From JAMXLJ01 sp036558745 (GTDB lineage: Bacteria; Actinomycetota; Acidimicrobiia; IMCC26256; JAMXLJ01), in assembly GCA_036558745.1 (NCBI GenBank), contig DATBEZ010000095.1, positions 1 to 64,000 on the forward strand: a stretch of DNA of 64,000 nucleotides, read 5' to 3'. A program made the translations under genes and the position numbers. Positions 50,524 to 58,906 of this stretch are shown piece by piece. How positions within the stretch are numbered: the first letter of the stretch is position 1; every line of letters begins with the position of its first letter. The notes under the pieces are model-generated. The model saw only the letters and a program-made list of their open reading frames with translations. It was not told where the DNA came from and did no database searches.

Positions 50524-51297
50524 TCAGCGGCCGAGGAAGCGGTCGACGTTGGCGCGCAGGTCGTCGGTGTCGAACGACTCGGTCTCGGACGCCATCGCGA
50601 AGTCGATGGTCGCGAGCACGGCCCGCTCGACGTGCAGGTTGAGCACGCGCTTCGTCGCCTCGACCGCCTGTCGCGGCAACGCGGCGATCTTGTGCGCAGC
50701 GGCGACCGCTACGGGAACGACCTCGGCGTCGGGACATACGTGGTTTGCCAGACCGATCGCCGCCGCGCGCTCGGCCGTGATGCGCTCGCCCGTGAACGCG
50801 TACTCCTTTGCGAGGAGCAGGCTGGTGTGCAGCGGCCACGTGAGCGGTCCGCCGTCGGCCGCGACCAGCCCCACCGTGACGTGCGGATCGGCCAGGTACG
50901 CGGACTCGGCCATGTACACGACGTCCGAGAGCGCGATCACGCTGCACCCGAGGCCGACCGCAGGCCCGTTGACCGCGGCGACGACCGGCACGCGGCAGCG
51001 GATCATGTTGAGCACGAGCTCGCGCCCCTCGGCGATCACCGCGTGCCGGAGGTCCCGGTCCTTGGCCATCCGGTCGAGGAGGTCGAAGTCTCCGCCGGCG
51101 GAGAACGCGCGCCCGTCGCCGGTGATGACAGCCGCGCGGGCTTCGGCGTCGGCGCTCAGCTGCGGGAACAGCCGCGTCAACGCGAGATGGAGGTCCTCGT
51201 TGATCGCGTTGAGCTGCTCGGGTCGTGCCAGGCGGACGATGCGGACCGGACCGTCGGCCTCGACCCGGACGCAGTCGGGAAGGTCGTACTTCGTCAT
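50524..51297 (-). CDS. enoyl-CoA hydratase/isomerase family protein
   Basis: Crotonase-fold enzyme of 257 residues. Oxyanion-hole segments are AFSAGGDFD and AAVNGPAVGLGCSV. Of the two catalytic glutamates of true hydratases neither is clearly in place: the second block reads TVGLVAADGG, with Asp before the glycine pair. The protein might therefore be an isomerase, hydrolase or lyase of the same fold. It is the last gene of the minus-strand set running from 56749, following two acyl-CoA dehydrogenases. Confidence 0.88.
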   Translation of the reverse strand: MTKYDLPDCVRVEADGPVRIVRLARPEQLNAINEDLHLALTRLFPQLSADAEARAAVITGDGRAFSAGGDFDLLDRMAKDRDLRHAVIAEGRELVLNMIRCRVPVVAAVNGPAVGLGCSVIALSDVVYMAESAYLADPHVTVGLVAADGGPLTWPLHTSLLLAKEYAFTGERITAERAAAIGLANHVCPDAEVVPVAVAAAHKIAALPRQAVEATKRVLNLHVERAVLATIDFAMASETESFDTDDLRANVDRFLGR

Positions 51298-51331
51298 CGG
51301 CAGATCGCTCGCTCTCGTTCGGGCCGCGCGC

Positions 51332-52462
51332 TCACGTCGGCAGGCCGAGGATGCGCGTCGCGACGATGTTCTTCTGGATCTGTGACGTGCCGCCCATCAC
51401 GCTCTGGGCCCGACCGTAGAGATACGTCTTGAGCGCGACGTCGTCGGGGTCGAGCGCCGCGTCCGGGCCCGACACGTCGAGCGCGGCAGCGCCGACCGTC
51501 TGCTCCACCCACGTCATCAGCAGCTTGTCGACCGAGCCACCGGGCCCGTGCTCGATGCCGTCGAGACGCTCCGACAGCCGGCGGCACACGTGCAACCGGA
51601 GCATCTCCGCCTGCACGTACGCCCACGCGACCGCCTCCCGCTGATCGGCCCGGTACGCGCCGGGGTCGGCCCGCACACGATGCTCGAGCTCCTTGACCGT
51701 CTTGGCGTACCGCGCGACATAGCCGAGCTCGCCGGGCTCGCGCTCGTGGCTCACGATCGTCATCGCCACGCGCCACCCCTCGCCCGGCGCGCCGATCATG
51801 TTGGCGGCGGGGACGCGCGCGTGGTCGAAGAGCACCTGACCGAACTCGTTCGTGACGCCGTTGATCATGCGCAGCGGCCGTTGCTCGATGCCGGGCTGGC
51901 GCATCGGGACTGCGAACGCGGTGAGGCCCTTGTGCTTCGGGACGTCGGAGTCGGTGCGCGCGAGGAGGAAGCACCAGTCGGCGACATCGGAGTAGCTGGT
52001 CCAGATCTTGTGACCGTCGATCACGTACTCGTCGCCGTCGGGTGTCGCGGTCGTGCGCAACGACGCGAGGTCGGATCCGGCGTCGGGCTCGCTGAAGCCC
52101 TGGCACCAGCGCTCGCGCCCGCTGATCAGTCCGGGCAGGAACCGGTCCTTGATCGCGTCACTGCCGTGCGTCGTGATGCCCTGCACGAGGTAGCCGAGGC
52201 TCGGCCGCGGCGGCGCGCCGGCGGCCGCCAGCTCGTCGTCGAGGATCACGTCGAACACGGTGGGCAGGTCGTGGCCGCCGTAGCTCGCGGGCCAGCTCAA
52301 CCCGAAGAAGCCCGCGTCGTAGAGCGCGGTGTGCCACTCGGCCTGGCGGGCCCAGTACTCGTCGTCGGTCGAGGACGCGGGCAGGGCGGGGTTGTTGTCG
52401 GCCAGCCAGGCCCGGAACCGGGCCCGGAACGCGGCCTCCTCGGCAGAGTCCCGGAAATCCAT
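51332..52462 (-). CDS. acyl-CoA dehydrogenase (alpha-type subunit)
   Basis: Acyl-CoA dehydrogenase of 376 residues from ATG at 52462; the frame upstream runs on only because it crosses a repeat. FAD region FSEPDAGSDLASLRTTAT and YVIDGHKIWTSYS; C-terminal VMGGTSQIQKNIVATRIL with Gly in place of Glu before Gly-Thr. It is directly downstream (2 bases) of the beta-type homologue at 52465-53553, forming a second heteromeric pair in this window. The neighbouring thiolase-like, DUF35 and hydratase genes match the layout of actinobacterial steroid side-chain modules. Confidence 0.92.
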   Translation of the reverse strand: MDFRDSAEEAAFRARFRAWLADNNPALPASSTDDEYWARQAEWHTALYDAGFFGLSWPASYGGHDLPTVFDVILDDELAAAGAPPRPSLGYLVQGITTHGSDAIKDRFLPGLISGRERWCQGFSEPDAGSDLASLRTTATPDGDEYVIDGHKIWTSYSDVADWCFLLARTDSDVPKHKGLTAFAVPMRQPGIEQRPLRMINGVTNEFGQVLFDHARVPAANMIGAPGEGWRVAMTIVSHEREPGELGYVARYAKTVKELEHRVRADPGAYRADQREAVAWAYVQAEMLRLHVCRRLSERLDGIEHGPGGSVDKLLMTWVEQTVGAAALDVSGPDAALDPDDVALKTYLYGRAQSVMGGTSQIQKNIVATRILGLPT

Positions 52463-52464
52463 GT

Positions 52465-53553
52465 CTAGTGGTCGCTCCCGCTCCCGCTCCGGAGGGCTTC
52501 GCCCGGCGGAGCTCCCGCTCCCGTGCGCGTCAAGCGCGTGCGAACGAGCTCTGACAGTTGCAGGCCGTCGTCGCCGAACCACTGCGACGAGAGCAGCGCA
52601 CGACGCAGGTAGACGTGCACGATGCACTCCCAGGTATTGCCGATGCCGCCGTGCACCTGCACCGCGGTCTCGCACACCGTGCGCGCCGCACGCGCGCAGT
52701 AGGCCTTCGCGACGCGGCCGGCCGCGAGCGCGTCGTCGGGGGCGAGCTCGTCGGCCGCCCACGACGCGTGCAGCGCGACGCTGCGCGACCCCTCCATGAG
52801 ACAGTGCGCTTCGGCCAGGAGATGCTGGACGGCCTGGAAGGACCCGACCGCGACGCCGTACTGCTTGCGCTCCGTCGCGTACGCGACGGTCACGTCGAGC
52901 ACGCCCCGCATGAGACCGACGAGGTCGGCGCTCGTGAGCGCGAGCCCCAATGCGGTCCACGACGCGACGTCGTCGCGTGTGAGCAGCCGCCCGCCCGCCG
53001 GCCGCGAGACCGCGACACCGGCCGGGATCGCGCGCACGGCACGCGTGAGGTCGGCGCCGCCGGTTGCACCGTCGAGCGGCACCGCCCCGAGTCGGAACCC
53101 GTCACCGTCGGGCACGAGCACGTAAGCCGCGTCACCGGCTTCCGTCTCCGCGTCGACCGCGAAGGTGCTGGTGGCAGTCGCATCGCCGCCGACGACCGCC
53201 GCGCCCACCAGGTCGGCGGAGTACGCGACCAAAGCGCCGTCGCGACGGGGCGCGGCGGCGCGCCGGGCAAGATCGGCCGCGAGCACGGGGCCGGAGAACG
53301 CGACATCGGCCACCGTCTCCGCGAGCGCATCGGCGACGATCGCCGTCTCCACCGCACCGGCGACGGGCTCGCCGCCGGTGTCGCCCGCGTCGTCGCGCAG
53401 CTCGAGCCAACCGGCGTCGCGCACCGCGGCAAGCAGCCGCTTGGTCCGTGTCGCGTCGTCGAGGTCGGCGACCGCGCGCGGCCCGAGCCGGCGCGCGAGC
53501 TGGCGCGCGGCGCGCCGCAGCTCGGCCTGCTCCGGTGTGTCCCGGGTGTCCAC
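52465..53553 (-). CDS. acyl-CoA dehydrogenase (beta-type subunit) with repeat-derived C-terminus
   Basis: Acyl-CoA dehydrogenase homologue of 362 residues. The C-terminal domain is good (VAVGSFQAVQHLLAEAHCLM and VQVHGGIGNTWECIVHVYLRR), while the FAD/substrate loop of the middle domain is shortened. It is the likely partner of the alpha subunit encoded 2 bases downstream. The last 16 or so residues (GAGAPPGEALRSGSGSDH) are read from a copy of the stem-loop repeat, in a frame different from that used by the micro-ORFs at 15 kb, so the natural C-terminus has been replaced or extended. Confidence 0.9.
   Translation of the reverse strand: MDTRDTPEQAELRRAARQLARRLGPRAVADLDDATRTKRLLAAVRDAGWLELRDDAGDTGGEPVAGAVETAIVADALAETVADVAFSGPVLAADLARRAAAPRRDGALVAYSADLVGAAVVGGDATATSTFAVDAETEAGDAAYVLVPDGDGFRLGAVPLDGATGGADLTRAVRAIPAGVAVSRPAGGRLLTRDDVASWTALGLALTSADLVGLMRGVLDVTVAYATERKQYGVAVGSFQAVQHLLAEAHCLMEGSRSVALHASWAADELAPDDALAAGRVAKAYCARAARTVCETAVQVHGGIGNTWECIVHVYLRRALLSSQWFGDDGLQLSELVRTRLTRTGAGAPPGEALRSGSGSDH
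52473..52522. repeat. dispersed stem-loop repeat, second locus
   Basis: On the minus strand this matches the core of the 15010-15181 repeat: GAGCTCCGCCGGGCG, then AGCCCTC, then GGAGCGGGAGCGG. Differences fall in the loop (GAA against GCA) and in one position that strengthens the outer stem. It lies at a gene junction (beta/alpha acyl-CoA dehydrogenase), as the other copies do (SDR/P450). Confidence 0.85.
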
Positions 53554-53554
53554 G

Positions 53555-54703
53555 TCAGCGCGACAGGATGGAGACGCCCGCGGTCCCGGGCGCGCCGTAC
53601 AGCTGGGTGTAGCCGACCCGCGGTGTACCCGGCACCTGGCGTTCGCCGGCCCGACCGCGCAGCTGGAGCACGACCTCGTGCACCTGGCGAAGTCCCGACG
53701 CGCCGATCGGCTCGCCGTTCGCGATGAGTCCGCCGTCGGTGTTCACCGGCAGGCGGCCGTCGATCTCGAGCGCGCCCTCCGCCACGAGCGCCTCCTGCTC
53801 GCCGTCGGCGCAGAAGCCGTTCTCGGCCAGGTGGATGACCTCCGCGCCCGCGTCGGTGTCCTGGAGCTGGATCACGTCGACGTCCTCGGGACCGATCCCC
53901 GCCGACTCGAACGCGGCACGCGACGCGTCGACCGTCGGGCCGGCCGTCTCCTCGATCGGCAACCACGGGCTGTGCACCTCGAACGCGCCGAGCCGGCGCG
54001 TCCGCACCTTGCTCGCGCGCAGGTAGACGGGTGCGTCCGTGTAGCGGTGCGCGTGCTCGGCGCGACACAGCACGACCGCCGCCGCGCCCTCGTCGGGGCT
54101 GCAGAACATGTACTGGGTCAGCGGGAAGTTCAGCATCGGCGACGCGAGGATCTCCTCCTCGGAGAGCGGCTTGCGCCGGAACGCGTTCTCGTTCAACGCG
54201 CCGTTGCGGTAGTTCTTCGCCGCGACCTTGGCCAGCGTCGAGACCGAGATGCCGTGGTCGTGCATGTACTTGTTGATCTTCATACCGAAGAACTTCGTCG
54301 TGACGAAGTGGCCGAGCTCGCCGTACCACGACGGGCACGCGTACTGGCGCGGGTCGGCACTGAACGCGCCGGGAAGGTGCTTGTCCATCCCGACCGCGAG
54401 CCCGAGATCGTGGTCGCCGAGCCGGATCGCGCCGGCCGCGAGGTTGAGCGCGCTCGCGGCGGTCGCGCACCCGTTGTAGACGTCGGTGAACGGGATCCCG
54501 GTCAGGCCCATCAGCGCGACGACCGCGTCGGGGTTGTCGACCTCGTAGCTGCCGCCGAACGCGAACTGGATGTCGCGCCATTCGACGTTCGCGTCGGCCA
54601 GTGCGCGCCGGATCGCGACCGCGCCCATCTCGATGCCCGACACGCCGGGGAAACGGCCGAAGGGGTGAAGACCCACCCCGACGATGGCGACGTCCGTCGT
54701 CAT
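53555..54703 (-). CDS. thiolase-like protein (lipid-transfer / SCP-x thiolase group)
   Basis: Thiolase-fold protein of 382 residues from ATG at 54703, which overlaps the DUF35 gene by ATGA. The nucleophile-site Cys79 is in NGCATAASALN; the C-terminal NTDGGLIANGEPIGASGLRQ carries the GEP-G-SG turn, but the usual second His (GHP) and Cys motifs are altered. This pattern, together with an adjacent DUF35 partner, fits lipid-transfer-protein-type aldolases such as Ltp2, which split a beta-hydroxy CoA ester of the steroid side chain. Either thiolase or retro-aldol activity is possible. Next gene downstream begins 2 bases after the stop. Confidence 0.9.
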   Translation of the reverse strand: MTTDVAIVGVGLHPFGRFPGVSGIEMGAVAIRRALADANVEWRDIQFAFGGSYEVDNPDAVVALMGLTGIPFTDVYNGCATAASALNLAAGAIRLGDHDLGLAVGMDKHLPGAFSADPRQYACPSWYGELGHFVTTKFFGMKINKYMHDHGISVSTLAKVAAKNYRNGALNENAFRRKPLSEEEILASPMLNFPLTQYMFCSPDEGAAAVVLCRAEHAHRYTDAPVYLRASKVRTRRLGAFEVHSPWLPIEETAGPTVDASRAAFESAGIGPEDVDVIQLQDTDAGAEVIHLAENGFCADGEQEALVAEGALEIDGRLPVNTDGGLIANGEPIGASGLRQVHEVVLQLRGRAGERQVPGTPRVGYTQLYGAPGTAGVSILSR

Positions 54704-55152
54704 TGCTGTCCCCTCTCGACTGTCATCGGTCGCGCGACGGGCCGGAACGCGAACGTCACGACTTCGTTGCCGTCGTCGTCGGTGCGAAACGGCACGAGGA
54801 CGAGCTCCATCTCCATGCCCGCTTCGAGCGCGGTGTCGTCGGTCCCGGTCAGGCGGGTCTCGACCTTCACCTCGCCGGGAAGCTCGACGTAGCCCACGCC
54901 GAAGGGGACGAAGTCCTTCCCCGTCGGGCCCGCGTACGGCGGTGACGGCGGCGGGAACTCCTGCGTCGTCCACGCCCAGAGGCGGCCGCGGCGCGCGAGG
55001 TGCTGCTCGTCCATCGCGGTCGACGCGCACCGCGGACAGGAGTCCTGGGCCGGGAACGTGACGATGTCGCACACGGTGCAGCGGCTGCCGATCAGCTGCG
55101 GATCGTCGTCGGGCCCCGTGAACAGACCCTCGGCCAGAGGGACTCGTGCCAT
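54700..55152 (-). CDS. DUF35 / zinc-ribbon OB-fold protein
   Basis: Protein of 150 residues from ATG at 55152 (a GTG precedes it). A rubredoxin-like zinc ribbon with Cys25, Cys28, Cys39 and Cys42 (CTVC and CPRC) is followed by an OB fold with the conserved PFGVGYVELPGEVKVETRL. DUF35 proteins bind and stabilise thiolase-like partners, such as the Ltp2 partner ChsH2. Overlap with the thiolase-like gene by 4 bases supports a complex made in equal amounts. Confidence 0.92.
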   Translation of the reverse strand: MARVPLAEGLFTGPDDDPQLIGSRCTVCDIVTFPAQDSCPRCASTAMDEQHLARRGRLWAWTTQEFPPPSPPYAGPTGKDFVPFGVGYVELPGEVKVETRLTGTDDTALEAGMEMELVLVPFRTDDDGNEVVTFAFRPVARPMTVERGQQ

Positions 55153-55183
55153 CACCGTCTCCGTTCCGTGCGCACGCGGCCCG

Positions 55184-56749
55184 TCACGCGGAGGGCACCC
55201 GCGCTCGCAGCTCGTCCTTGACCACCTTCCCCGTGGCGTTCACCGGGAGCGCGTCGAGGAACTCGACCGAGCGCGGCACCTTGTAGTTCGCCATCTCCGC
55301 GCGCGCCCACTCGACGATCTCCGACGCGTCGATCGCCGGTCCCGGATCGAGCACGACGAACGCCTTCCCGACCTCACCGAGGCGCGCGTCCGGAACACCG
55401 ATCACCGCGACCTGGGCGACGCGCGGGTGGCGGAGCAGCAGGTTCTCGATCTCGGCCGGGTACGCGTTGAAGCCACCGACGATGAACATGTCCTTGATGC
55501 GACCGACGATCCGCAGGTACCCGTCCTCGTCGAACGCGCCGAGATCGCCGGTGTGCAGCCATCCGCCCGCGTCGATGGCCGCGGCCGTCGCCTCCGGATC
55601 GTCGAGGTATCCCTTCGTGACCGTCGCGCCGCGCACGACGACCTCGCCCGGCTCCCCCGGCCCGGTGTCGGTACCGCCGTCGTCGACGGTGCGGACCTCG
55701 AAGCCCTCCCACGGCACGCCGACCGTCGTCGCGACGTGCTCGAAGTCGTCGGCCGGCCGGCCGCCCGTCACGGTGCCCGCCTCGGTCAGCCCGTACCCCG
55801 TGAGGATGCGCTCGAACGGCAGCTGCTCACGCACGCGCCGGATCAGCTCGACCGGGATGTCGGCCGCGCCGGTCACCGCGACGCGAAGGCTGGCGATGTC
55901 GCGGCGGCCGCGGTCGGGATGATCGAGGAGCGAACGGTAGATCGTCGGCGGGCCGGGGAACACCGAGATCCGCTCGCGCTCCACGAGCTCCAACGCGACG
56001 CCCGGATCGAAGACCGCGAGCGGGAAGATCGTCGCGCCGCGCATCAGGCAGGCGAGGCACCCCGCCTTGTAGCCGAAGATGTGGAAGAAGGGGTTCGCGA
56101 TCAGGTAGCGGTCGCCGGGACGGAGGTCGGCCCAGTCGCACCAGTCGAGGTACGCGCGCAACGTCTGGGCGTGCGTCATCACGACGCCCTTCGGACTGCC
56201 CGTCGTGCCCGACGTGAACACGACGTCGCTCGGGTCGTCGGGCGCGAGCGACGCGACCCGCTCGTCGAGCGCGTCCGGCGACATGGCGTCGGCGCGCGCG
56301 AGGAACGCGTCCCAGGCGACTGCCGCCGCGTCGGCGTCACCCGACAGCAGCACGGTGTGTGCGAGCTCCGGCAGCGGCTCCCCCGCGCTCGCGAGCAGCG
56401 CCGGGTAGTCGGTGTCGAGGAACCCTCGCACCGTGAAGAGCACACGAGCGCGGCTGCGCGACAACACGTAGGCGGCCTCCGCGCCGCGAAAGCGCGTGTT
56501 GACGGGAACGAGCACCGCGCCGGCCGTCGTCACGCCGAGGGCGGCGACGATCCACTCGAGCGAGTTGGGGGCCCACACCGCGACCCGGTCGCCGCGCGCG
56601 ACGCCGGACGCGACCAGCGCGCGGGCGGCCTCGGAGACGCGCGCGCCGAGCGACGCGAAGTCGATGCGCCGGTCGCCGTCGACCACCGCCTCGCGGTCGC
56701 CGAAGCGTCCGGCCGCGTCGCGGACCATGGCCGGAATCGTCGGCCACAT
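55184..56749 (-). CDS. acyl-CoA synthetase / AMP-dependent ligase (FadD-like)
   Basis: ANL-superfamily ligase of 521 residues; ATG at 56749 chosen, with GTG at 56764 as alternative. P-loop TSGTTGSPKGVVMTH, then YGLTEAGTVTGG, GGWLHTGDLG, hinge KDMFIVGGFNAYPAEIE, and the C-terminal catalytic Lys in NATGKVVKDELR. It activates a carboxylic acid with ATP and CoA. It is the first gene of a six-gene minus-strand module (ligase, DUF35, thiolase-like, two acyl-CoA dehydrogenases, crotonase), so it supplies the CoA ester. Some FadD proteins acting on steroid ring remnants have the same plan. Confidence 0.93.
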   Translation of the reverse strand: MWPTIPAMVRDAAGRFGDREAVVDGDRRIDFASLGARVSEAARALVASGVARGDRVAVWAPNSLEWIVAALGVTTAGAVLVPVNTRFRGAEAAYVLSRSRARVLFTVRGFLDTDYPALLASAGEPLPELAHTVLLSGDADAAAVAWDAFLARADAMSPDALDERVASLAPDDPSDVVFTSGTTGSPKGVVMTHAQTLRAYLDWCDWADLRPGDRYLIANPFFHIFGYKAGCLACLMRGATIFPLAVFDPGVALELVERERISVFPGPPTIYRSLLDHPDRGRRDIASLRVAVTGAADIPVELIRRVREQLPFERILTGYGLTEAGTVTGGRPADDFEHVATTVGVPWEGFEVRTVDDGGTDTGPGEPGEVVVRGATVTKGYLDDPEATAAAIDAGGWLHTGDLGAFDEDGYLRIVGRIKDMFIVGGFNAYPAEIENLLLRHPRVAQVAVIGVPDARLGEVGKAFVVLDPGPAIDASEIVEWARAEMANYKVPRSVEFLDALPVNATGKVVKDELRARVPSA

Positions 56750-56802
56750 GACCTCACTGCGCACTCGCGTCCCCCGGTCGCACTGCTGAGAGTGCCCGCC
56801 AC

Positions 56803-56838
56803 CGTATCCGGAAACCATCCTTGCGACAAGCGGATACG
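56803..56838. promoter_or_regulatory. inverted repeat upstream of the CoA ligase operon
   Basis: CGTATCCG (56803-56810) and CGGATACG (56831-56838) form a perfect 8-base dyad spaced by 20 bases, 54 bases before the ligase ATG on the minus strand. It is a likely operator or double half-site. A related half-site CGGATAT occurs at 57826 in the TauD/KshB divergent region. Confidence 0.45.
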
Positions 56839-56867
56839 ACGTTCTCGCTCGGCGCCCCCCGGGCGCA

Positions 56868-56910
56868 GTTGGGACGCCGACCGGCGCCGTGAGCCGATCA
56901 GCGTCCCAAC
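56868..56910 (-). terminator. terminator hairpin after the TauD-type gene
   Basis: GTTGGGACGC (56868-56877) and GCGTCCCAAC (56901-56910), perfect 10-base stem with a 23-base loop containing a further GC-rich pairing. It lies 17 bases beyond the stop of the dioxygenase gene on the minus strand. Confidence 0.7.
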
Positions 56911-56927
56911 CGAACGATCGCCGCGGG

Positions 56928-57824
56928 TCAGCGCGGGACGTCGCCGGCGAGGGTGATCCGGTGCATCCGGCGCGTGAACCCGTGGTAGTCGTTGATCGGG
57001 TTGTGCATCGCGCACCGGTTGTCCCACAGCGCGAGCGAGCCGACCCGCCAGCGGAACCGGCACGTGAGCTCGGGCCGCACCGAGTGCGCGAACAGGAACT
57101 GCAGCAGCGGCCGGCTCTCCTCGTCGGTCATGCCCACGAAGCGCGCGGTGTGCGCGACGTTCACGTACAGCGCCTTGCGACCCGTCTCGGGATGGGTGCG
57201 CACGACGGGATGCTCCGACAGGTACTCGCGCCCGGCGTCGGCGCCCTGCTCGCGGATGCGGTCCTCGCGCGTCTTCGATACGTCGGCCAGCGCCGAGCTG
57301 TTGACCGCCTGCAACCCGTCGAGCATGCGCTGCATCGCCGGGGACAGCGCCTCGTACGCGGCGTACATGTTGGCGAACAGGGTGTCGCCGCCGTGCGGCG
57401 GCACCTCGCGCGCGACGAGCATCGTCGCCATCGGCGGGCGCTCGAGGTACACGGTGTCGCTGTGCCAGATCCCGCCGAAGTTCACGGTCTCGTGCGGCAG
57501 CTTCGTGACCGCGATGATCTCGGGGTAGCCGTCGATCCCCTTGACGAAGGGGTACTCGACCGGCTCACCGATGCGCCGGGCGAAGGCCAGGAACTCGGCC
57601 GGCGGCAGCTCCTGGTCCCGGAAGAACACCACGAGGTGCTCGAGCCAGGCTCGGCGGATCTCGGCGACGGTGTCCTCGGTGAGGTCGCTGCCGAGGTCGA
57701 CGCCCGTGATCTCCGCACCGAGCGCGCCCGCGAGCGGCGACACCTCGATCGTGCGGTAGGTCCCGCCAGTCGACACGCTGTCCTCCGGCGTGCTCGCGAG
57801 CCGCGAGAACGAGGCTCGCATCAT
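56928..57824 (-). CDS. TauD/TfdA-family alpha-ketoglutarate-dependent dioxygenase
   Basis: Fe(II)/2-oxoglutarate dioxygenase of 298 residues. The metal triad is His121 and Asp123 in GIWHSDTVY and His274 in CAMHNP; the 2-oxoglutarate Arg is in RRMHRITLAG. Family members oxidise sulfonates, phenoxy acids or other small acids. The first 16 residues look non-conserved, and a GTG at 57776 begins the typical TIEVSPLAGALGAEITGVDL, so translation may start there; this would leave more room for the promoter shared with the divergent reductase gene, otherwise only 30 bases away. Confidence 0.9.
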   Translation of the reverse strand: MMRASFSRLASTPEDSVSTGGTYRTIEVSPLAGALGAEITGVDLGSDLTEDTVAEIRRAWLEHLVVFFRDQELPPAEFLAFARRIGEPVEYPFVKGIDGYPEIIAVTKLPHETVNFGGIWHSDTVYLERPPMATMLVAREVPPHGGDTLFANMYAAYEALSPAMQRMLDGLQAVNSSALADVSKTREDRIREQGADAGREYLSEHPVVRTHPETGRKALYVNVAHTARFVGMTDEESRPLLQFLFAHSVRPELTCRFRWRVGSLALWDNRCAMHNPINDYHGFTRRMHRITLAGDVPR

Positions 57825-57854
57825 ACGGATATCTGATTATCATAGCTGGCGACG
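57825..57854. promoter_or_regulatory. very short divergent promoter region, AT-rich
   Basis: Only 30 bases separate the annotated starts of the dioxygenase and reductase genes. It is AT-rich for this genome and contains GATATCTGATTATC (GATA-N6-TATC dyad). A -10-like TATCAT near 57838 faces the reductase and a TATGAT (57825-57820) faces the dioxygenase, the latter overlapping its annotated ATG. Confidence 0.45.
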
Positions 57855-58892
57855 ATGCTGCCCGACCACGAGCACCACCAGGAGCACGAGTACCACCAGC
57901 TCACCGTGGCCGCCGTCGTGGACGAGACGTCCGACACCCGCTCGTTCGTCCTCGACGTGCCCACCGCGCTCGAGCCCGCCTTCGCCTACGCGGCGGGGCA
58001 GTTCTGCACGTTCCGGGCCACGATCGACGGCGAACCCGTCGTCCGCTGCTACTCGATGTCGAGCTCACCCGACACCGACGACCGCCTGACCACGACCGTG
58101 AAGCGCGTGCCCGGCGGGCGCATGTCGAACTGGATGAACGACGCGCTCGCACCCGGCGACACGATCGACGTGATGCGACCGACCGGGCTTTTCGTGCTCC
58201 GCGACACCGACGTGCCGGTCGTCGCGTTCGCGGGCGGGAGCGGGATCACGCCCGTGATGTCGATCGTCAAGAGCGCGCTCGCGACGACGACGCGACCGCT
58301 CCTGGTCGTGGACGCGAACCGCAGCGCCGACGCGATCATCTTCGCCGACGAGCTCGAACGCCTGCAGGCCGAGTTCCCCGACCGCCTCTGCGTCCACCAC
58401 CATCTCGACTCGGAGCGCGGGTTCCTCGACCCCGCGCAGTGCGCGGCGTTGGTCGGCGACCGCGCCGACGCCCACTTCTACGTCTGCGGTCCCCCGCCGT
58501 ACATGGAGACGGTCGAAGCGGGACTCGTCGAGCTCGGGGTCGCGCCGACCCAGGTGTTCATCGAACGGTTCACGGGACCGGACGACGCGCCGGCGGGCGG
58601 GGCCGTGAGCTCGACGACGGAATCCGTCGTGATCCGCATCGAGCGCCGGAAGCACACGGTCGCGTACCAGGCCGGCGACACCGTGTTGGAGACCGCCCGG
58701 CGCGGCGGGTTGAACCCGCCGTTCTCGTGCGAGGCCGGCAACTGCGCGACGTGCATGGCCCACCTCGACGAGGGAACCGTCACCATGCGGGCGAACAACG
58801 CACTGTCGCCCGAGGAGGTGGACGAAGGCTGGGTGCTGACGTGCCAATCGCTGCCGACCAGCCCCGAGGTCGTCGTGAACTACGACGCGTGA
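57855..58892 (+). CDS. ferredoxin reductase component of a Rieske oxygenase (KshB/PaaE-like)
   Basis: Electron-transfer protein of 345 residues in three modules. The FAD module (about 15-105) has RCYSMSS; the NAD module (about 110-235) has AFAGGSGITPVMS and YVCGPPPYM; the C-terminal plant-type [2Fe-2S] module has Cys292, Cys297, Cys300 and Cys330 (CEAGNCATC). This order matches KshB, the reductase of 3-ketosteroid 9-alpha-hydroxylase. A Rieske oxygenase subunit lies 2.5 kb downstream (61375-62649), and this is its likely partner. The His/Glu-rich N-terminus (DHEHHQEHEYHQ) is unusual. Confidence 0.92.
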   Translation: MLPDHEHHQEHEYHQLTVAAVVDETSDTRSFVLDVPTALEPAFAYAAGQFCTFRATIDGEPVVRCYSMSSSPDTDDRLTTTVKRVPGGRMSNWMNDALAPGDTIDVMRPTGLFVLRDTDVPVVAFAGGSGITPVMSIVKSALATTTRPLLVVDANRSADAIIFADELERLQAEFPDRLCVHHHLDSERGFLDPAQCAALVGDRADAHFYVCGPPPYMETVEAGLVELGVAPTQVFIERFTGPDDAPAGGAVSSTTESVVIRIERRKHTVAYQAGDTVLETARRGGLNPPFSCEAGNCATCMAHLDEGTVTMRANNALSPEEVDEGWVLTCQSLPTSPEVVVNYDA

Positions 58893-58906
58893 CCGGGCCC
58901 CCGCTC

